Below are positions 1 through 13,200 of a stretch of 64,000 bases of DNA, piece after piece. The notes beneath the pieces were generated by a model. That model made no database searches, was not told where the DNA came from, and worked only from the letters and a program-made list of their open reading frames with translations. Source of the stretch: Melitaea cinxia (taxonomy: Eukaryota; Arthropoda; Insecta; Lepidoptera; Nymphalidae); NCBI RefSeq assembly GCF_905220565.1, contig NC_059404.1, forward strand, positions 11,622,472 to 11,686,471. The letters run 5' to 3'. Both the position numbers and the translations under genes were made by a program. Numbering within the stretch: the first letter of the stretch is position 1; each line of letters opens with the position of its first letter.

Positions 1-60
1 AGTTCTTAAGTTGTGAATTGTAAATATGTATAATATTTTGTATAAATAAAGTCATTATTA
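1..60 (+). other. probable 3' UTR end of an upstream + strand gene
   Basis: The first 34 bases match the reverse complement of 25439-25472 with one difference. There the same piece lies just after a stop codon and before a poly(A) signal. Here a poly(A) signal AATAAA is at 45-50, followed by a T-rich stretch. I infer that a gene on the + strand ends here, its coding part lying before the window. Only the 3' UTR is visible, so the product is unknown. Confidence 0.45.
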
Positions 61-260
61 TTTTTTTTTTCTAAAGTGATAAAATATTTTATTTGTATTG
101 CGTGATATATTTAATCTTATGTTTCGATACTAAATTCTAAATGGCATAAGTTAGCGCATGTGAACAACTACTCAATTTTGAAATGAAATACTCAATTGTT
201 TTCTGGAAGATTATGTTGTAAAGTTACGAAACAATAATAAACCTAAGTATGCACCAATCC

Positions 261-570
261 CGTGTGGTTACGGCAGTAAAGAATATAGCCACCGTGTGGG
301 TGTCGTAAGAGGCGACTAAGGGATAGCGCAGTTCCACTACCACCTTGGAACTTAAAAAGTCGACCGACCAACTGCTGGCTTTGAAATACACAGGCCGAAG
401 ACGGGGTGCGACAAAGCCAGCCTTGCGGTCACCAACCCGCCTGCCCAGCGTGGTGACTAATGGGCAAAACACATGAGTTTACTCTATTTTTCGCGTGAAC
501 TTGTGGAGGCCTATGTCTAGCAGTGGATGGTATCAGGCCAAAGTGATGAATAAATAAATAAATAAATAAT
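261..570 (+). repeat. RTE-tailed SINE-like repeat, copy 1
   Basis: This is one of five long copies of a roughly 310-bp repeat (also at 17775-18108, 27956-28285, 56413-56770 and 60365-60705). It holds the conserved cores GTCGTAAGAGGCGACTAAGG, CACCAACCCGCCTGCCCAGC and a 3' tail of the form TGGAGGCCTATGTCTAGCAG. In a working RTE-type LINE that tail encodes the ORF2 C-terminus (EAYVQQWT). This copy ends in a (TAAA)n run. It contains no tRNA-like promoter that I can see, so it is either a truncated LINE or a SINE that borrowed the LINE tail. Confidence 0.7.
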
Positions 571-596
571 CATGTTGTGTCAAAAAAAAAGAGAAC

Positions 597-678
597 ACAC
601 ATGAGTTCACCCTATTTTTGGCGCGAACTTGTGGAGGCCTATGTCCAGCAGTAGGATTGCGTTAGGCTGAAGTTATGA
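597..678 (+). repeat. short RTE 3' tail fragment
   Basis: It contains GGCGCGAACTTGTGGAGGCC and CTATGTCCAGCAGTAGG, the last part of the same repeat as at 261-570. It lies about 30 bp after that copy in the same orientation. It is probably a separate 5'-truncated insertion. Confidence 0.65.
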
Positions 679-969
679 TGCACCAATGTCTATAGTTATT
701 CTCTCTTTCTCTCCGCTGTTATAGGTCATATCTGGATGTTTTAAAGCTTATCAACTTTAGCATAGACACTAAATGATAATTCTTGAAATCGGAATTTACG
801 TTCCTGACATGAACAAATTTCAATTAATAATCAACCTTCTTTTATGACACAAGGTTAAGAGTAGACTACCTCTTCGGAGTTGATGTCCTTGTATCGTTCC
901 TTGAGGTAAAAGCACAGAAAAAAATATTTCTCAAAATCTGGAGCAGTCCTAAGTAGCCAATATTTCTTT

Positions 970-1105
970 GTATACAATTAGGTATTCCTTAATCTAACTG
1001 CCTTACTTCTAATGGGGGGGTTCTGTAGGTGTTATAGATCACGTTCCACGTGAAAAAATCTTTCACTTACAGAACCCTCAATTAGAAAAAACGCAGTTAG
1101 GAATC
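970..1105. repeat. small foldback MITE-like element next to the cadherin start
   Basis: The two halves form an imperfect inverted repeat of about 50 bp. TTCTAATGGGGGGGTTCTGTAG on the left pairs with the reverse complement of CTTACAGAACCCTCAATTAG on the right, and CCTAACTGC/GCAGTTAGG lie outside. The centre holds CACGTTCCACGTG, an E-box-like palindrome. The element ends about 60 bp before the start codon of the cadherin, so it may be read into its 5' UTR or sit in its last 5' intron. Confidence 0.5.
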
Positions 1106-1162
1106 GTACACTTTATATAATTGTATATGTTATTAATTTTTGTATTATTTTGTTACAGTGAG

Positions 1163-1244
1163 ATGGCGCGGTGGGATGCGCCAATCAGGCACAGAACTAT
1201 TTGGCTTCTTGTGTGTCTGTTGCCGATAACATGGGCTACTCCAG
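1163..1244 (+). CDS. Cad99C: Cad99C exon 1: start codon and signal peptide
   Basis: Residues 1-27. A basic N-terminus is followed by the hydrophobic core TIWLLVCLLPITWA, a typical signal peptide. The donor is CCAG/GTTAGT and the exon ends in phase 1. A good acceptor (TTTTGTTACAG) ends at 1158, only four bases before the ATG, so an untranslated first exon further upstream is likely and the real promoter is not located. Confidence 0.88.
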
Positions 1245-4200
1245 GTTAGTATCAAAATATACTATTTTTACTATAAGTAAAAAAAAATGAATAAATCTTT
1301 TGGTAGAGCAAAATTTATAATCCATAAAAAAAATCATTTTCATTACTAAGTACATCATTTATAGTCAACATTCGTCTAAGTATATATAAATAAGAAGGCT
1401 GTTACTTATTAATCACTCAATCTCAATCTAAGAAAGAAAGCAACATCAATAAGTATTGAAATGAATAGAGTTCATTGATGTACAAGACAATATCTTTGTG
1501 CTTATCTTATAGGTGAAAGAAAACGAAAAGATGTTTAAAGTGCAGTCTCTTAAAATGCAGGTCGCGATGTTCATCAATTAGTTTTAACTGTCATTATTTA
1601 TTGCTACGGTGTTATTTTATGTTACTACAAACATTAAACAAAGAACAACAAAAGGAAAGAGTTAGTTACAGACACAATGAAAAGGCGTTTTTTTTTATAC
1701 ATATTGCTATCTAATAGACAATTACTATTATGTTGGAATTGGTTAAAAATTGAGGTTTAAAATCTATTTTTAATTAACGTTGCTATATACGTATAAATAC
1801 ATAAACATTTAAACGAAATAAAGAATAAAAAAAAAGATGTCAAAATAATATTTTTTATAAATAGACTAAATAATTAATAGGTATACTAATTACTTATTCC
1901 TATTACTTCTTATTATTTCTTCATTTCCATATATTTAAGATGTGTAAGCCGATAAAGACAATAATATTTGCATGTATGTTGTCCTTACAATTCCGCTTCA
2001 GTTTATCTAAGAGTCGATCCTAACGAGAATGTCGCCAGTTATCTGACTAATTAATTGTCAAATGGCTAATGATCGTAAACACGCGAACAATTTGCAATTG
2101 ATATCGATACAGACATAGAAACAAGTGGATACCTCTTAATTGGAACGGATATATACTCGTAGCTGCAATAGCGCCTAAATAGGGACGTAGAACGGTCTTG
2201 ATCTAATTAGAAACATTATTTCACCAAACATAAGAAACATTCCTCAAAGCTATGAAACTGTAATGACATATAAATTTCTAATTGATAGTTTCCCAGGCGC
2301 ACCTATTGAACCGCTTTCAACGTATCGCTCCCCTTATAACTGATTTATATTACCACTTATATAACGAATTTTAACGCAGTAGTTGCTATTTTAAAACCAA
2401 TCGGTGCAAGATTTGCAGCTTATATACCGGCACTTGAATATATAATCATTATATTTTGATTAAATTGGTTAATTTGCAAAATTTTGTAGCTTATAAAATT
2501 AAGCACATTTTAAATATAAACAGTAACTTTTAAAAATAAACGTCAAAGCTATTTTTATATTTTATATATATCACGTAATAAATCTAAAAACTATTTTAAA
2601 GACAAAAATCGCGGAGTTTTTATTATAAAATTTCCTATGGTGTTTGTGGAACGTAAACAAGCAACAGTGGGCTTGTTACCAGGGTAATTGAAACAAATTG
2701 TGGCAATAAAACCTATCTATATAGGTTTTAAAGCTTAGTCACTAAGGCCTCAATTAGCGAGCACTAACGAAGCTTGGGTACACGGAATCATAGAAAATAT
2801 CTTTATCATACTGTTATTAATTTTAACAATACGTTTCCTAACTTTTTAGCCTTATATGTAGTATTGTAAATGTACTATAAATTTTGTAAGTTAGTTTCGA
2901 GTTATAATTTAAAACTTAGCATTGAAAATATGTAAAAAAAAAAATATTAAAAAAAACGATTAGTGATATTAACGATAATACTTTCCTTCTAATTCACGAT
3001 AAAATGAAGTGTTCAATATTTAGGTACGTTAAAATTAATAACATAATAATTGCAGGACCGTGCGAGGTAGAAACGGGCCAGTCAAGTATCATTGTTGACA
3101 TCGAGGAGAGTCGAGGAGACCGTTAGTATTTTTATTTTTATTTTTAGTTATTTTAACTTTTGAAGATCGGTAGATAGAAGAAGGTAGCTACGTTTTCGGG
3201 TGATTGTAACGTTTCTTGTCAAGTCTTTCCAATAGTCTGCATTCTAAGCTGTAACAAGCTTTTAAACAACTATACATGTATATATGAATTATATATTTAT
3301 TTTCTGATACAGAAATATTTATCATATATCTTAAAATATTTCAGAAGTCAACCAAACAACAGTACCGGCTGAGTTACCTATCGTCGGCGATCCAGATGTA
3401 GATGTCATTCTATCAACAGTATTTCCAAAAGGCCCGACTTTATTTCAACTTGATGGCAAAAGGCTACAATTACTACAACCCCTGGACAGAGACGCTGATA
3501 ACTTGTCTCATATGGTATTTCAAGTAAGTATATTTTTTATTATTTATTCCTGTGATTAAAGTAATAGGCAATTAGTGTATTTTTTAATTCGTACTATTAG
3601 TTCACCCTCCTTTTATACATATATTTACATGTATAAATATATCTTATTTAAAATTTCAATTATTATTAAAATACTTTTTGTTTTCATACTAAAATACATT
3701 TTTTATACTTGTAATGGATGACGCGATGTTGATACACTTTTTTCAAATATTAATTCACTGCCTTTTTTAATTATTATAGAAAAAAACAGTTGTTGACTTA
3801 AAAGGAATTCATTTTTTTTTTTTAATATTTATTCTTTATTTCATTTTATGTAGACGTAAACATAATCGTTTTACGTTATATTGTTTGTAATTTAACGGAG
3901 TAATAAATTAAATAGTTTGTATAAAATGTATTTTGTGTAATATTAGATAATCGAATTCTTACTCAATAAATTAAAAAATACGATGATGATTTATGAGTGA
4001 TTTTACAATCTATATGTTGTTAACGATCGCCAATACAACTTCTCATAAAAAAAGTTAATTTAAATTACACCCATAAAATTTGTAATCGGTTGGTAACCAT
4101 AACTTTGAAATTACTTTAATTAATTAAAGTGATAGAACATAGTAACTTTACACAGGTACTTTAATTTAACAGCAGAAAAATGTAGTAAATTTATCGCGTA

Positions 4201-7200
4201 ATAACTTTCTCTCATTGGGATTATAAATATACTTAATTATCATTCGAAATTTGTAAGCATATCGAAAGTATCATTAGAACTTTAAACGCCTGAAGCTATA
4301 GTTGTTAATTTCGTATCGATATCAATGAAGTGTTTGCCCGCAGTTGGTTTGTCAAGTGAAAGCTACAAAGAAAAGGCGAACCATACCTGTCATAGTTCGA
4401 GTGTCGGATATAAATGATAATGCGCCTGTGTTTCAAGGAACGCCGTATGAAACTAGTATATCTGAGGTAAGATTAAAGCTAGACATTTTAATTTGGTTTT
4501 TGATAATGCTATTGAACTAAATTAATTTATACTTAACAGAAAAAAAATTATATACGTATAAAACTAAACTTTTTTAAAGCGTAATTTTTGTACGATATCT
4601 ATACGATACACCCCTTCTTTTGTTCGTATATAACGAAAGTTTTTCAAATATTTGTTACTTATCTTTCAGCTAATTCCAATTGGCTCTACAATATTTGATA
4701 GTATTCGAGCAGTAGATACCGATGCAGGGGTGAATGGTCTCGCGGAATATTTCATAACCACAGGGGACAATAAAACCTTAGAAGCCGCAAATGCAGTGGA
4801 TGGTTATGGGTACTTTTCTATACCTTTACCACATCAAGGGCAAGTCACAGTCAATAGGAGCTTGGATTACGAGCGCACCAAGAAGTATCTAGTCACTATT
4901 GTTGCTTCTGTAAGTATTGTGGGTTTCTTATAGTTTATGGTTGCCTAGTACCAGAATGTATGGTGCTATTTTTTTGTTTGGGTATTTAATTTTATAATTT
5001 TGAAAAATAATAATGTAATTTATTAAATCAAAACATTAGTAATAAATCCTATGTATTTCTATGTATTTTCTATGACTTTAATTTTTATGAAGTACTGAGA
5101 TTTATTAAACTAAGATACTATAAAAAATGCTGTAAAAAATATGAGAAAAAATCCAGACATCCGACAGAAGATAAAAAGTTCAGTCACTTTTTTATGACTG
5201 GAGTCAAGTTTTCATGACATTTTATATTAAAGGAAGTAATATTTTACCCCAGCATATTAAGCTTAAAATGCAATTATCCAATCATAGATTTCTATATAAA
5301 TGTACATGTCTTACACATAACGTGTAATATATGTGTGAATGTGTGTAATATATGTGTGTATGTGTGTGAGTGTGCACGTATGAGTGTGAGTGTAATTATG
5401 TATACATAAAAAAAACCGTCAGCGTTGGACCACGTCCTACCTTTACTAGGCAGTCACAGGGCTGTCGATTTGTAGTTTGAATAATAAATAGCCTGTGGTA
5501 TTATAATGGCATGGGCATTTTAGACCACGTGGATGTTAATTTTAAATATAAAAAAACAGACTACACAACTTCAATTGTCTAAAATGTGAAAGTAAAAAAA
5601 TGTGCTATATAGGACCGCGCTCGCGATACAAAACGTAGACTGTCGAGTACGACTACTTTGACCGTGAACGTACTGGACGATGACGATCAAGACCCCTCCT
5701 TCATTTACAAGGGATGTACTCTCCATGACGGCGCTTGTATCAATCCCGAATACGCTAGCTATGTAAGTATTTGTTTTATCAAGGAACTTTATTAAAAATT
5801 ATATGTAAAATAGACTAAATACAGTCTAAGCTTGCTTATAGAATATTATTTTAATTTTATTATATTTATACTAAGTTACTTTTAAGTATCTATTATGTGT
5901 CTATGAATTTTCTTATGTATAATTTAGTTTAAATAATAAAACGAAGTTGTGATTCATGTAATTTATAGATCACTTTAAATTCAATTAAAAAAAAATCTAG
6001 AATGTTTAAACTGTATTTTTAACGTTGTATATAATTTGTATTAGTATTATAAGTCAAACGATACAAAAATAAATCACTGTAATTAACTTATTTTATAACA
6101 CTAGTACCGATTTACTGTCAAGACCGAAACACCAAATGCAAATAAATTTTTTATTTGCATAAGTACATTATAACAACAACAATATACAACAATACATCAT
6201 ACAACCGGGATGTCTGGCGCGAACTTGGGGAGGTCCATGTCCAGCAGTGGACTGACATAGGCTGAAGTGATGATAATGATGATGATGATTGCATACATGA
6301 TTGTCATTAAATATTAAAATATTTCATTAAAGGTAAACGGCGGAGTTCTAGCGGGTATATTAACAATTGAACCAGAAAAAATTCAAGCTGTCGATATGGA
6401 CACCATAAACGCTCGTATTAAATACACGATCGAAAGTGGCGAGCCTGACACCTGGGCGACGTACTTTGAGATAGATCCTAACACAGGCGCTGTTAGACAG
6501 CTGAAGCCTGTCGATACTAGCATTGCGAAGAAATTCCAGCTTGTCATTAAGGTATATTATTAATCTTTATTTTCTATTTTGTGTATAATAAGACTAAAAA
6601 GCTCTTTTATATTTTCGCAATAAAATTAAATATTTCACTTTATATGGAGAAAATAATAAACGACATTTCCTTGAGTTAAAAAAAGACAGAAAGATCATAA
6701 AAAATAATAGTGTTGTGTAGTCAAGCAACTAGGAAAATACTGGAAATACTATTATTTAAAAAATATTATATAAACAGAATTCTATAAATAAATAAATACT
6801 CATTTAAGTAGCACAATAATATCTCACAATAGGAGTACCTACTGTAAAATTGTCAGAAAACTTAATTTTACTATAGTTTAAACGGACTAGAAACCTATAA
6901 CGTTTCGTTAAAATCTATTTACCCATCCTCTTGCAATATTACCTATCTGTATTTTATTAATTTTAATTCTTACTTTGTTACTTAATATTTAAAACTAATT
7001 TCAGGCGGAAGAGGCATCAGAAGCAAAACGTTTTACAACAGCAAAATTAACAATAACAGTAAGGCCGGTCGACGCCAGTCCTCCAGTCGTTAATGCTAGC
7101 TCAGACGAAGGTCAAGTTGAGGAGAATTCGCCTAAAGGAACCAAAGTATTGGACATTCAGGGACAACCGATTAAATTGAGCGTTTCTGATCCGGATTTGG

Positions 7201-10200
7201 TGAGATTCGTTAAAATATAATTACAATTAGACACGGTTGATTTAACCGCGAATTTTGACGCAAGTCGGGTGTCCCGCAGTCATAGGGATTTGTTTTTCTT
7301 AGTCTTCATTATAGAGATTTTTCAATGTAGCAGCAAGTTTTAAAATTGTTTTTCTGATTTCATAATTTTGTAGTTTCTCCTTAAAAACTGTCCAACAGTT
7401 GACCGGTTTATAGTGAATAGTCACTATCCATCTAAACCATATTTATCTATCAAACAATTACATCAAACAGCGTTATTATACATTATATACATTTATCATA
7501 TTTATAATAATGTAATTTTACTTCATTTCATTACCTTAAGATGTACTTAGAAATATATTTTTAGTTTTTAATGATTTTCCGACCTAATATTATTGTACCT
7601 GCAGATCTTTAACATTAATAATGTATTCGATAAGGATATTGTTTTTATTTACTTTGTCAACATAAATTCACTAGTTAATAATAAAACCTGAAAAATGTTT
7701 TGCTTCGTTTTTCAGGGTCCAGGAGATCCAATACCGAAATATACTTTCGAATTAACGACAAGCTTCTTCGATATAGACAAAGATGGATATTTAGTTGTGA
7801 GCGACGATAGATTGGACCGAGACCCGCCTAATCCAGGAAAATTCAGATTCCAAGTGAGTTAATATTTTTTTTTAACTAACAAAAAATAAACATATTGCAT
7901 GTTTTATGATTTATTATTAGTTTTAAGTGTGGATAAATTTTCACAGTCCTAAAGAACAAAACTATGTTTGTAATTATCGTCATGATTACCTCACCTTAAA
8001 GTATTTGTGTGATTGACTTCAAAAAGTAATAGTACGCTTATTGTTTACAAATAGAGGCTTGACAAAAGGTTAAATTCAGTGTGCCAAAAATACAGTCGTA
8101 AGGATGTAATATCTTGCTCACCGTATCTGAAAATTGATGTCTTTTATGTTTACGCGAATTTTAATAATTAGAATAAAAAAACTTTTTCGAATTTTATCGC
8201 GCTTTATTAAGTTTTTTTAAAAGCACGACGGATACTTTACGGCCCGTGACCATGGTTGGTATTTTTTTTATATCACTAGATCGGCAAACAAGCGTACAGC
8301 TCACCTGATGATAAGCGATTACCGTAGCTTATAGACACCTGTAACACCAGAAGCATCGCAAGCGCGTTGCCGACCCAATCCCCAATCCCCCTAGGAGCTC
8401 TGGTCACCTTACTCACCAACAGGAACACAATACTGCTTGAAAACAGTATTATTTTAGTATGATCTTCTGTAAGGTCGAGGTACTACCCCAGTCGGGCTGC
8501 TCCATATTTTGAGCAGGAAATTCCTGCTGTGCCCTACCTCAGTAAAAGTCTCAGTTTCAGTATCTGAAACGTCGGGCTTTTAAAAAACCGCGATGAAATC
8601 CGAAAAAAGTTGTTTCATTATAATAATTGATCTCTATTTGGAAAGTCACATCATAAAACAGGCTTAATTGTAACTATAATAAACGCAATATTAATCATTT
8701 ATTGTACGATTTCCAGGTAGTAGCTCGTGAGGCAAACGGTGGCGCCGCCTCCGCACCTTATTCGCTGGCGGTTCAACTGTTAGACCAAAATGACAACGCA
8801 CCCGTCATACCCAAAACACAGCCAATAACTGTACCTGCCAGCTTAGAACCCACTGCTGTTTATAAGGTAAACTATTAAAGTAATACTAGCTTTCCACTCT
8901 AAACTTAACGCGATGACACTCAGTTGTATCATAGTTTATTCTTGGTGATAGAACTTTAAAAAGGGTCTATTAACTTTTGAGTTTATCCATTACAAAGAAA
9001 GAAATGTAAAATAAAAAAGAAACAAATCTTTCTCTTAACGAATAATAAGGCTGTAAATCGGTCACCAACCCGCCTGCCCAGCGTGGTGACTATGGGCAAA
9101 ACATATGAGTTCACGCAATTTTCGGCGTGAGCTTGTGGAGGCCTATGTTCAGCAGTGGACTGCGATAGGCTGAAATGATGATGGTTATGATGATGAAGGC
9201 TGTAAAAGCAAAGTATGACCCAAAAAATACCTTAAAATATCACACTTACACTTTAAAAGTACTTTAAAGCAAACAAACAAAAAAAAAAAAAACTTATGCA
9301 ATTTTACATAATACATAAATAATGTTTTTCAGGTGGAAGCGATGGATATCGACGAGGGTGAGAACGCTCGCATTTCATACAACATCCATCACGTGTCTAA
9401 CAACGGCGGAAACAAGTTCACAATTGACCCCACCACCGGTGTGATCTGTAAGCACCTTGCACCTCCTTCACATTACCTAAAATCTTGTTCCTATATTCAA
9501 ATAATTGTGTTTGCTCGATTAAAATAGACTTCAATTTACACCGACAAGTAATATAATGTAGGTAGTTGAAAAAAATTATCAATTAAATACGCATTGCTAA
9601 GGAAGCCAAAAGTATTCATCATATCTCGTCAAATTTAAATAAGACTATATGATAAGCGCCAGCCTTTCATAAAAAAAGAATCATTTAAATCGGTACACCC
9701 AGTAAAAAGTTACGAGGTAACAATAATGCAAAAAAAAAAAACAAACGAATCGAGAACCTTCTCCTTTTGCAGTAGATTAAAAACGTTTCGTTTTGTTTAG
9801 ACTTTAAATTTCGATCACGGAATAATTCAAATGGTGTTCGAAATTCAAACTAGGTCTCTATGATGTACTCATCAAGTATTGTATAATATAAACGATGATC
9901 TTACAGACATTTTGTATAGGGTTTTAATTTTTCAAGTTTTATTTTTATTTTAAAGGTTGAAATGGCCATAAAGTGGCAGTTATTGGTAAAAACAGAACAT
10001 TAGGTACGATTTGTAACTGCATAATAACTAATTTCTTTCAGCACATAATTTATTTATTTATTTAAACAAGCTAAAAATATTATTTATTACATTAATTAAA
10101 AAAAAAAAACACTTGCCTGGTTTGTTTTATATCACGCGTGATTACTAATTTTATAAATTTCGGTACCAGATATTAATATTCTATCAATAAAATGTTTCTT

Positions 10201-13200
10201 TTATAGTTTAAGATCCGGCTGCAAAAGTAGTACATTTTCACGTATGTGATCAAACTCAAATTTTAACATACTTCTCTGAATAAGACATTTTGCAGCCGGA
10301 TACCGCACTATTAATTTTATTAAATGTTTATTATACTTATATCCTATATTTTAACAGCTAGTACAGGTCGCCTCCAAGCTGGCGAACAATACAGTGTGAC
10401 AATACGAGCAACCGACGCTAAAGGCCTCAGCTCCCAAGGCATCGTTGAATTATTGGTCGCGCCGGGACCAAACACCCGACCCCCGCAGTTCTCATCTAGA
10501 GATTATTACGCGCCCGTGTCAGAGGGTGCTGCCATTAATTCTACAGTTACTACTGTTACCGTAAGTAAACAATAACTAATATGGTAGATGTGTGTAACGA
10601 TATTTAAAAATTTAAAATGCAGAGATATCGCTTTAAATATAATATACACTTGATACTGATGATCAAGGGCGCGAACCGACTCGACCAACTCGAAAAGAAT
10701 TTTTACTATGCAGTCAACAAATTCTTAATACAGAAAGACGGCGCATAGGCGCAGATGTCTCAGCAACTGGCTGATGCACTAGCGGTCGCGGGTTCGATCC
10801 CCGCACATGAAATTTTTTTTGTATAAGTTATACAGATTGTTGTACTCCAGACGTTTGTGTTTGTGTGCTATATATTTCTGAGCCGTTGAATGTAAAAATT
10901 ATATTTATTTAAATAAGTTTGCTACACCTACCCAAAGTGCAACAGTGTGTCTAAGATTCTAACTTAAATTCTAAGCTCTAATTTCTATCATTTTGATTTT
11001 CAGGCCAAAGATCCAGAAAACGAACCGGTAACATATTCAATAGTATCCGGTAACGACTTGCGGCAGTTCGCTATCGGTTCAAACACTGGTATTATTACTG
11101 TCATACGAAGCCTCGACAGAGAAGTGTTAACAAGATATCAGTTGGTTAGTATGTTTATATTTTTTTTTCGTAAATAGCTTTTTGTTAAAGCCAAGTAACC
11201 TTATTGGTAACATTTAAATATTTGTCGAAAAAGTTATAGATAAAAATGAACAAAAACTACAGATGACTTGATTTTTTAATGCAAATTAGTCAATAATTGT
11301 TAGTTAATTATTAACCTAGTCTTCACGGAATTATGTCCCCAATGAGTACCAATAGAAATCTTTTGGATATAAATAAATAAATCATTTATTTCTCTCACTC
11401 TAACGTATTACACATAAAAAAAGTAGAGGGCAAACAATAAATTAATGAAAACAATATTTAATTTATACTACGACCCGCGGCGTTTTTTAAGTTAGTGGAA
11501 CGGCTATTTTAGCTGTCGTAATCGATGGCGTTGTGGGCCGTTGTTGGTAGGTGGAACGCGCCCATTGTTATTACGCCTTATGACGTCACGCGCTCTCAGA
11601 TGTTAATAACGTGGCGCTTTGGCGGGATTTATAAACAAACAAGATTAAAACATGATTTTGAGTACCTAAAAGGTTATAAATAAATAAAATTTTATTTTTT
11701 ATGGAAATAAGTATCCATAAAGATTAAAAAACGCTTTCTAAAAATTTGTCCGATCCCCTATTAAAATTGAAAACGTATATTTAGAGATGAAACGGATAAA
11801 TGGTAGATTACACCGTTTTTAAATTGAAAAATAATAAAACTAAAATAAATATGAATAATTTTCAGATGGTGAGAGCTGAAGACCCCGGCAAGTTATCTAC
11901 AACAGCGACTGTTAACATTAAAGTTACTGATATAAATGATAATAATCCGAAATTCGACGAAGATTCCTATTTATTCCACGTCAAAGAAGGTAATGCTTAA
12001 AAAAAGTTCTTATAATTAGAAAAATTTTGATTATTCACAAAATTATTACTAACCTTAATAAAAAAAATTCGCATAATGTTTTATCATTGAAAAATATAAT
12101 ATCAAGGTTCGGAAAATTAAGAAATGTTTTTATGTAGATAAATAAGATGCCTTTCTTCTTTAAATAATAATGCGATCATGAATGGTTTTTGATAATCTCT
12201 GCTACAAAAATATTTAACAAATAATAAAATATTGATTAAATGAACACTAAATGTATTCAAATTATTTTAATTGGAATTTCATAGTACATATATACAAGAC
12301 GAACGGCATCTAATATTAATATTTTTTTGTTTATATACAGTTCTATGTAACTTACTTTCCTGTTTGACTAAACTAATAAATTAACGCTATTTTCCTAATT
12401 TACTTTATTTAGAACTCGTCTTATTTGTTTTATCAATATCTTCTCTATTGATAGGGGTTGTCTATGAGAGATAACTATTAGTGATATGACTGTCTTTGCA
12501 CTTTTAAAGTTAATATTGTTATTATATTTGTGTCACTTACAATGTGCAATAAAGTATTGAATAAATAAACTAACTAAATTATTTCTTACAGGTATATCTG
12601 GTGAGGTAGTGGGCTACGTACACGCGACAGACGTCGACGAAGGCATCAACGCTATGGTCAGCTACAGTATCCCGAATCATCTCCCATTTATCATTGATAA
12701 CTCAACCGGCATGATCAGTACCAAGACTGAACTTGATTATGAGGACACGAAGGTAAGTTAAATGAAATAAGATTTTTAATCTGGAAGGTTGTTTATTACT
12801 TCATTTGTTTATACTTTATTATTTTTCCGTGGTATTTATTTAATAATAACGATTCTAAGATTCGAATTTGCGATTTGTGCTTTTTTAATACAGTTTAGTT
12901 TCGAGTAATTTCAATAAATTTGACTGAATGTCGTTTAATAAGCGTATTACGCATTTTATAAATAGTTTTTTTGGCGTTATAGCTATAAATAATTTATCTT
13001 TTGGTGCTAAGAATTTATTTTCGTAACATATAAATCTGCACTATTACGTCATTTTTGATAATTTATAATACACTATTATAAAGTGTGCTTAAATTAAATT
13101 TTATAATATCTTATTTAAATTAAGTTTAATAGTAATAAAATTTCCAATTCTATACAAATTTCCATCCATTGTATGTCATTTATTTTGTTCTTTTTTTTAC

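Larger units (their letters stand above)
1245..7715 (+). other. introns 1-8 of Cad99C, mostly unique AT-rich DNA
   Basis: Intron 1 (1245-3055, 1.8 kb) shows no clear element. Intron 5 has a degenerate (TG)n stretch at about 5310-5395. Intron 6 holds an RTE tail (listed separately). The others hold nothing I recognise. Long first introns often carry enhancers, but none can be named from the sequence. Confidence 0.6.

Noticed and set aside
10737..10810. tRNA gene
   Set aside because: A T-arm and B box are present, but no full cloverleaf or acceptor stem closes. The same holds for 22121-22336, 26068-26150, 44127-44145 and 45107; these are SINE heads.
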